DNA from: Aphrophora alni
Lineage: Eukaryota; Arthropoda; Insecta; Hemiptera; Aphrophoridae
NCBI GenBank assembly: GCA_963513935.1
Contig: OY740768.1
Location: forward strand, 38,682,368 to 38,746,367
Reading direction: 5' to 3'
Length of the DNA stretch: 64,000 nt
Made by a program: the position numbers and the translations under genes. The notes beneath the pieces are model-generated. The model saw only the letters and a program-made list of their open reading frames with translations, did not search any database and was not told the origin of the DNA. Shown piece by piece: positions 61,901 through 64,000 of the stretch. Positions within the stretch are counted from its first letter, which is position 1; each line of letters begins with the position of its first letter.

Positions 61901-61916
61901 AAGTCTCTAATTCCAT
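28552..61916 (-). CDS. CDIN1: CDIN1 (C15orf41) homologue, seven exons, 294 aa
   Basis: Homologue of Codanin-1-interacting nuclease 1, a PD-(D/E)xK-fold protein that partners Codanin-1 in histone/chromatin handling and whose human version is mutated in congenital dyserythropoietic anaemia type I. Exons (minus): 61916-61819, 58821-58717, 53700-53570, 50617-50517, 40815-40766, 38346-38107, 28711-28552. Lengths 98, 105, 131, 101, 50, 240 and 160 total 885 nt with all phases compatible and all introns GT-AG. The N-terminal helical domain covers residues about 1-140. The nuclease domain has GYDKTPD (193-199), giving the family's TPD signature, then VAVDG (D209) and WIESK (E217, K219), i.e. the D...ExK catalytic set. 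SYWNR|FGPGLVIYW crosses the exon 6/7 join. The length is close to human (281). Catalytic residues are intact and there is no internal stop, so it is probably functional. Introns of 2.4-9.7 kb hold most of the mobile elements in this window. Confidence 0.93.
29040..29400 (+). pseudogene. LINE fragment upstream of the RT domain
   Basis: Plus-strand translation gives VELLLRAHFPDS, then IDKIRWAI, a stop, then SLGPDVIFPALLQIGE and a LCRLFWVNLATR segment. This is the segment that precedes the reverse transcriptase in RNase H-bearing LINEs (cf. 'SPGxDGIxPALLQ'). It may be an earlier part of the same family as 35640-37850. Lies in CDIN1 intron 6, opposite strand. Confidence 0.6.
30473..32985 (+). pseudogene. 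Tigger/pogo transposase, broken
   Basis: The N-terminal CENP-B-type HTH starts at ATG 30473 (MSEKRKKTMFSVEEKLSAIR, then STVSDWKK). The second HTH region is around 30700-30900 with a frameshift near 30670 and a stop near 30818. The DDE core is split: NCDESGL (first Asp, 31000-31002), then a frameshift near 31104, LLLDNAPSH (second Asp, 31347-31349) and QPMDQG (third Asp, 31446-31448), so the triad residues themselves survive. The reading frame is cut at codon EV by the 31677-32611 insertion, resumes as VPETENHEM, meets TAG at 32718, and ends with a C-terminal tail at 32985 (KQATITSF). Non-functional as read. Confidence 0.85.
31677..32611. mobile_element. pogo-type MITE nested inside the Tigger element
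   Basis: 935 bp flanked by TA (31675-31676, 32612-32613), with inverted ends CAGTA(T/C)(A/T)ACCTCGTTTATC(T/C)GGAC. It interrupts the Tigger transposase reading frame exactly between two halves that rejoin in phase when it is removed. The minus-strand stretch 32242-32436 reads as a diverged HTH-like piece but with no clear transposase. The termini share the TCCGGATAA theme with the host element, so the two are distant relatives. Confidence 0.85.
33551..35639. other. A-rich intronic sequence, possibly decayed retroelement
   Basis: Low-complexity, A-rich plus strand. One open stretch (33717-33914) is Lys/Glu/Ser-rich without a recognised domain. Around 35462-35600 three diverged copies of an LTR-retrotransposon primer-binding-site-like string occur (best: 'tagcacccaacatggggcac' near 35580). 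No gag or pol domain could be identified. Confidence 0.3.
35640..37850 (+). pseudogene. LINE fragment: reverse transcriptase, RNase H and zinc-knuckle tail
   Basis: Translated pieces in order: VFIPKPG then AYKPISLTSY (RT motifs, 35677 onward), a motif A-like FFDIEGTFDNASH (35920-35955), VTRGCQ-stop-EGVLSP (36080-36115), and the catalytic GYADD at 36184-36198. Next come a YLGVVLDTKLTWN-type thumb (36430-36470), RNase H (TNGSKTKAG near 36990, TDSQAAIKGL near 37126, HWVPGDNRVEWNEMADKLA near 37243) and a C-terminal CRLCRKDEETSKHIIFNC. The domain order indicates an I/R1/LOA-type LINE with RNase H. The first RNase H Asp reads Asn and many stops and frameshifts are present. It ends in an (AATC)n tail (37849-37862), typical of LINE 3' ends. 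Confidence 0.8.
38107..38346 (-). CDS. CDIN1: CDIN1 exon 6 (nuclease core)
   Basis: Acceptor TGTTTCAG|T. The donor is AACAG|GTCAGG, chosen over the nearby TCAG|GTATCT because only the former joins in phase to FGPG in exon 7. Encodes residues 162-242 with TPD 197-199, D209 and E217xK219. Confidence 0.95.
38348..40765. other. CDIN1 intron 5
   Basis: 2.4 kb of AT-rich sequence with no recognised element except an (AT)n tract at 40188-40206. No coding signal. Confidence 0.5.
40766..40815 (-). CDS. CDIN1: CDIN1 exon 5 (50-nt micro-exon)
   Basis: Acceptor TTGTTTTAG|TGT, donor AAGAA|GTAAGA. Encodes CMILDDQSGPYADQIK plus two bases, matching the human C-x-x-N-D-x-x-x-GP-x-x-D-x-IK segment. Easy for gene finders to miss. 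Confidence 0.92.
41435..41800 (+). pseudogene. LINE RNase H fragment
   Basis: The open segment from 41441 begins PGHCDILGNELADQLAGIA, the C-terminal RNase H motif (GHxxIxGNExAD) of RNase H-bearing LINEs, followed by unrelated sequence. A short relic in CDIN1 intron 4. Confidence 0.55.
42366..45328 (+). mobile_element. Near-complete piggyBac element
   Basis: 2963 bp with perfect 14-bp inverted ends CCCTTTTAGGACCA, flanked by TTAA on the left (42362-42365) and TTAT on the right (45329-45332; one base changed from TTAA). Just inside the left end are three tandem copies of a palindromic box, GACCATCTGACGATATTTCGTCA and variants (about 42378-42484). It encodes the transposase at 42853-44722. Lies in CDIN1 intron 4, opposite strand. 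Confidence 0.9.
42853..44722 (+). pseudogene. piggyBac transposase with two homopolymer frameshifts
   Basis: About 620-residue transposase in three frame segments. The N-terminus is acidic (D/E/S-rich, residues 1-130), typical of piggyBac. The core DDD triad is present: D289 in SIDESLIG, D375 in LFTDNFF, and the third Asp in MGGIDHFD (44297-44299). The C-terminal Cys/His domain is complete (CKVCSIKGK...CGKCGEGCHGEC...C, ending 44722). Frameshifts lie near 43980-43987 (T7 run) and near 44157-44167 (A7 run). Both sit in homopolymers, so sequencing or assembly error is possible and the element may be intact in reality. All other motifs look young compared with neighbouring relics. Confidence 0.85.
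45741..46260 (-). repeat. Dispersed repeat copy with a 120-residue open frame
   Basis: Shares 'catcattcaaccactaacacata' and downstream segments with 50217-50390, ending in 'tttttcagct(g/c)gg'. On the minus strand 46247-45885 is open for 120 residues (K/R-rich; includes PQLKKVGERVHREKRKQF and YKYEPFFLSLYHDARLPLDR). The homologous part at 50290-50390 shows a diverged, interrupted version (ELKNTGKRVREERK). No family recognised. Confidence 0.4.
46372..47291. mobile_element. pogo-type MITE with internal tandem repeats
   Basis: 920 bp flanked by TA (46370-46371, 47292-47293), with inverted ends CAGTAGAACC(T/C)CT(G/C)TTAACCGG. Near 46952 a short plus-strand frame (MRELRKRKRVLVSFETRLN) is a relic of the pogo N-terminal HTH. 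The left half carries about five tandem copies of a 56-73-bp unit (46492-46805). Non-autonomous. Confidence 0.8.
46492..46805. repeat. Tandem repeat, unit about 56-73 bp, inside the pogo MITE
   Basis: The unit contains 'gcggcgagtcaaacgattttgtcgatagcggtatcccattgtcggcggc' followed by 'accaaagca' or 'gtaaaaacac'. About five copies; the minus-strand 177-residue open frame (46876-46343) is a by-product of this repetition. Confidence 0.8.
47900..48870 (+). pseudogene. Jockey/CR1-like LINE reverse transcriptase relic
   Basis: Broken plus-strand translation gives NRDKRNSDNY*PFSLLLTISKYVE (48045-48120; cf. the 'GDKxxxxNYRPISLLPxxSKxFE' RT block). Then come MKCGVPQGLILGPLLFLINVN (48463-48525) and DDTTAIIVKAR (48555-48590), with the catalytic YADD box degraded. 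ETITFLGLHKDD (48775) follows. Stops and frameshifts throughout. Distinct from the RNase H-bearing copy at 35640. Confidence 0.7.
49866..49938. repeat. (AT)n(GT)n compound microsatellite
   Basis: About 33 bases of AT followed by about 38 bases of GT, in CDIN1 intron 4, the same compound type as 2797-2865. Confidence 0.9.
50217..50390 (-). repeat. Second copy of the 45741-46260 repeat
   Basis: 'catcattcaaccactaacacata', 'attactaattgggcatcattta' and 'tttttcagctcgg' match 45779-46165 with an internal deletion. It lies about 130 bp from CDIN1 exon 4. Confidence 0.5.
50517..50617 (-). CDS. CDIN1: CDIN1 exon 4
   Basis: Acceptor ATTTTTAG|CT, donor TATCTG|GTAAGA. Encodes residues 112-145 (GKPELVLSKQ...LAYEIYL), matching human ...LANQVYQ. 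Confidence 0.92.
50793..51407 (+). mobile_element. hAT-type deletion derivative
   Basis: About 615 bp flanked by an 8-bp direct repeat GCCTTTAG (50785-50792, 51408-51415). It encodes the N-terminus of a hAT (ZMYM-like) transposase from ATG 51143 (MSKHKQTNISCFFKNPKK) and little else. The right end read inward (AGTGGCAGATCTAG, then a G-rich GGAGGAGGCTGAACGGGGG) and the left G-rich arm (GGGGGGGCTTTCGGGCTGAAG) are only loosely inverted, so the left tip may be altered. Lies in CDIN1 intron 3. Confidence 0.6.
52992..53398. mobile_element. MITE candidate
   Basis: The left end TTATGTGGTGGCGCTTGA is the imperfect inverse of the right end ...CAAG(GC)CAAGCGCCACTACATA. The interior is GC-richer than its surroundings near both ends. 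The target duplication is unclear, so boundaries are approximate. Confidence 0.4.
53570..53700 (-). CDS. CDIN1: CDIN1 exon 3
   Basis: Acceptor TTTCTAAG|G, donor TTAG|GTGAGT. Encodes residues 68-112, including FSPSQLARFILEQ, which corresponds to the human YAPSLMARLILER segment. Confidence 0.92.
53822..56003 (-). mobile_element. Decayed piggyBac element
   Basis: Probable termini: TTAA|CCCAGAATCGG on the left (TTAA 53818-53821) and ...CCGATAATCGCGGG|TTAA on the right (TTAA 56004-56007), giving about 2.2 kb with weakly matching CCC/GGG ends. It contains the broken transposase at 54069-55620. Lies in CDIN1 intron 2, same strand as the gene. Confidence 0.55.
54069..55620 (-). pseudogene. piggyBac transposase pseudogene
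   Basis: Minus-strand pieces in family order. The N-terminal block is at 55348-55031 (YLGRNNITSWYVHKP, RTRTKNIVAQLPSVK). Next is 54921-54631 with VHEMLEALHGRC, RQYIANK, KYGVKI and YTHNLEIDAGKQP. Then about 54640-54480 has MTVDNYFTSVTLANDL (second catalytic Asp), and 54311-54069 has NRWQFTVFCSLLNIGGINS and KDYLKELGKSF. The first catalytic Asp of the usual I-D-E motif reads His (VHEML). Frames are interrupted several times, so it is inactive. It is a different, older lineage from the 42.4-kb copy. Confidence 0.8.
56008..58716. other. CDIN1 intron 2, right part
   Basis: AT-rich, no gene or element recognised. Confidence 0.45.
58717..58821 (-). CDS. CDIN1: CDIN1 exon 2
   Basis: Acceptor TTTTTTCAG|C, donor GATAA|GTATGT. 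Encodes residues 33-68 (LPPSTLGSIIG...AGQLYDK), aligning with the human N-terminal helical region. Confidence 0.9.
59428..59477. repeat. Perfect-looking small palindrome (hairpin)
   Basis: CTCCAG-A-ATTCTGATT on the left pairs with AATCAGAAT-A-CTGGAG on the right: about 16 bp of stem with one mismatch and a loop of about 16 bases. Lies in CDIN1 intron 1. Its ends mimic splice sites on the minus strand. Confidence 0.6.
61819..61916 (-). CDS. CDIN1: CDIN1 exon 1 (start codon)
   Basis: 32 codons plus two bases, beginning METLE-like (M-E-L-E-T-Y-R) and ending KDFP-GA|GTAAGT. ATG 61916 is the first Met in frame; the next upstream in-frame stop is a TAA 66 bp before it. Joining GA to the C of exon 2 gives Asp33. 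Confidence 0.85.
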
Positions 61917-62559
61917 GTTCAGGCCTACTTCAAATAAATTAAAAAGTCTTGCTGATTTACTTAACTCCACTCCACGTTCTTATTAATTTATATCAACAAT
62001 AATTTTTCAAATTAGGGCCTAAAACCAACATTTCAAAGTAAAGTGAAGCAAAGAAATGCCACGAATCATGAAAATATTAAATATTATACATTCATTTCAA
62101 CAACACTAATCACAGACGTGAGTAAACTAATAATAAACAGAACTGAACAAATAAATAAACAAACCGAATGGAACAGAGAATGAGTGAAAGAGATATTCAA
62201 TACTTAATATACTTGGTCACAGATTGTACTACTTTAAAAAAAATCATAATGCCGACCCAGGCTTAGATAAAACTATGGAGCCTCGTTATTCTATCTGGCT
62301 ACCTGTCCCTTAGCGGGATAGGACAACGGAAGAAGATTCCTATGATTAGAAGATACATAAACGTGATGTGCGACTTGTTTGAAAGGTTTTATTATTACAG
62401 TACTGATTTATTTATCATTGTTATCTTACTTAATTTTAATATTGATTAATTTCATTATATGTTGATAAGTCAATATGAATTCATAAATCCTTTAATTTAT
62501 TACTTGTGTCATTATAAATTATATATTAAATTTTTTGAAAACATTATTGTCTAATGAAA
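61917..62559. promoter_or_regulatory. 5' flank of CDIN1 (promoter expected here)
   Basis: The 640 bp between the CDIN1 start codon and the LINE relic. No gene seen and no clear TATA or initiator that I would defend. Named only because the transcription start must lie here or in an upstream non-coding exon. Confidence 0.3.
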
Positions 62560-63230
62560 TTAAATTTAGGACAATCTAACAATAAATGTAACAGAGTTTC
62601 AGGCTGAGCTTGTGAATAATTAAGAAATAATGGTGTAAAGTATTGTTTAATTTTAAAAAGTCCAGAGTTTTTGTCAGCATGTCCTAAACACAATCTACAA
62701 ATAATGTTAATTATTTCCTATTTACTCATGGTTTTTGATTTAAACCATTAAACCAAGGATATTGTATATATTTAATTTGGATGAATTTATACAAAAATTT
62801 AGCCTTGGGGACTTCATGTAATATTTACGTAATTTTTACTAAATGATAATTTTTTCTTTTTGATAAGCTTAAAATCCTGTAAAATGAAATATTCAAGTCT
62901 TGTTCTTCCAATTCATTTCCTATAGCTTCCTTGGTCAATTCATCGGCTGTTTCATTTATGTTTATTTATATGTTTATATTATATTGCGTATAGTTCAACC
63001 ATGAAATTTGTAATAAATTTATTTAAGAGGAACTTGCATCTAGTATTTAGTTGTGGTATATAAAAGGCAGCGCTTGTCCCGTTACCATTTCTTACTGTTT
63101 TCTTGAACTTTGAACCATCTGTGTAAACAAATATGTAGTCCTCATAGGTTGTGTTTACATAGTTATTAAAATTTTGTTTTAGATTTAGAGTATTCGTGTT
63201 TTTTAAAATTAGTATATTCATTTTCAATGT
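62560..63230 (-). pseudogene. LINE relic (RNase H and C-terminal zinc knuckle)
   Basis: Minus-strand translation: YIFVYTDGSKFKKT (RNase H start, about 63140-63100) with NGNGTSAAFYIPQL. Then NETADELTKEAIGNELEEQ (about 62960-62900). Finally CRLCLGHADKNSG with LLHLLLDCPKF (about 62700-62575), the usual C-terminal motif of RNase H-bearing LINEs. The segments lie in the right order but in shifting frames with stops. Lies beyond the CDIN1 start, so outside that gene. Confidence 0.65.
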
Positions 63231-63239
63231 TTATAATAC

Positions 63240-64000
63240 ATGAAAAAGAATGATTTACAATAGCTAAATGCATGTCAAATTCTTTGTAACTTGTGAAATC
63301 TGGTCTTCCGGTAAATATAGAATGTATGTGTCCTTGCGATTTAGTAGTGAAAAATAAGCAAATTGTGAAATTTCGAAACAGTCAGGTCATCCTTTATATC
63401 TTTAGACACTTTTGAAGTACGCAAATGCATTATTTCTGTCTAAAATAAGCAATGTGCAAGTATGCATTCGATTTTAGAGTATGCAATGAGTCTATGCCTA
63501 TAGATTTCACTGCTGTATGAGTTCATCATGATGCGAACTAGGTTTTGTTAGGTCACTTAGTATATTTATATAAATAAAAATGTAAATGTTCATTTGTTCA
63601 AAACTTAAAATTTCAGAATAGTTCTTCACCAATTACTTTATAATTTTGACACAATGCATTCTAATATGCAGATGTTTTTTGTATTCTAATACGCAGATGT
63701 TTTTATACATCAAAAAGATGCTTTTTGAAAAAGAGAACCATCTGTTGGACGTAATAGCAACAAACACTAGGCATGACATCACATCATGTGTTGTCAGACA
63801 GAAGGCTGAAATCGCTCATGGATTCCATGGTAAAACATGAGTATTTGGGTCTGTGTGCTGCTGGATGTACCCAGTGGAATGGCAAAAGAGAGGGTTACCA
63901 CATGCACATTATACTAATACTGGCTTTAAACAAAATCAATTTAAACGAAATCGACTATGTAATATGCGCTTAATTATCCGATACCAATGTAGATAAGGAT
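63240..64000. other. AT-rich right edge, nothing recognised
   Basis: Short open frames without domains; a small local duplication 'attctaatatgcagatgtttttt' occurs twice near 63658-63705. Confidence 0.35.

Noticed and set aside
1..64000. CRISPR array or bacterial operon
   Set aside because: No regularly spaced identical repeats with unique spacers, and no prokaryotic gene organisation; the sequence is eukaryotic.

Overview
AT-rich eukaryotic DNA, most likely from an insect. The evidence is a ZAD-type zinc-finger gene (a mainly arthropod domain), spliced genes with GT-AG introns, and dense pogo/Tigger, piggyBac, hAT and LINE remains. A hemipteran is plausible but the sequence alone does not prove it. 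There is no bacterial-style gene organisation.

Host genes. (1) Positions 391-838, minus strand: two exons at the 5' end of a ZAD zinc-finger gene that runs off the left edge. (2) Positions 19060-19902 (plus a candidate second exon at 21725-21821), plus strand: a linker-histone (H15) winged-helix domain fused to a long Arg/Ser/Lys/Cys tail of 8-residue repeats, resembling a sperm protamine-like protein. (3) Positions 28552-61916, minus strand: a complete seven-exon gene of about 33 kb encoding a 294-residue homologue of CDIN1 (C15orf41; Codanin-1-interacting nuclease) with its TPD and ExK motifs. I built it exon by exon; every junction is GT-AG and phase-consistent.

Layout. 0.4-0.8 kb ZAD exons; 1.4-2.25 kb foldback repeat; 2.4-9.9 kb a cluster of inverted, microsatellite-bearing repeats, two 5S rRNA-derived fragments, and an 8-bp-TSD DNA transposon with a nested piggyBac MITE; 12.5-13.2 kb a transposon-like orphan protein fragment; 19-22 kb the H15/protamine-like gene with a pogo deletion derivative in its presumed intron; 22-23.5 kb LINE debris; 24.1 kb another dispersed repeat; 24.4-27 kb minisatellites; 28.5-61.9 kb the CDIN1 gene. 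Its introns hold a 3.5-kb Tigger/pogo element (30.0-33.6) carrying a second pogo-type insertion, LINE fragments (29.0, 35.6-37.9, 41.4, 47.9-48.9), a near-complete piggyBac (42.4-45.3), a pogo MITE with internal tandem repeats (46.4-47.3), a hAT derivative (50.8-51.4), a MITE (53.0-53.4) and a decayed piggyBac (53.8-56.0). Beyond the CDIN1 start there is another LINE remnant (62.6-63.2, minus).

Most of the window is decayed mobile DNA. The strongest novelty candidate is the H15-plus-arginine-repeat gene. It has an in-frame stop immediately before a good splice donor, and a phase-matched downstream exon of the same composition.
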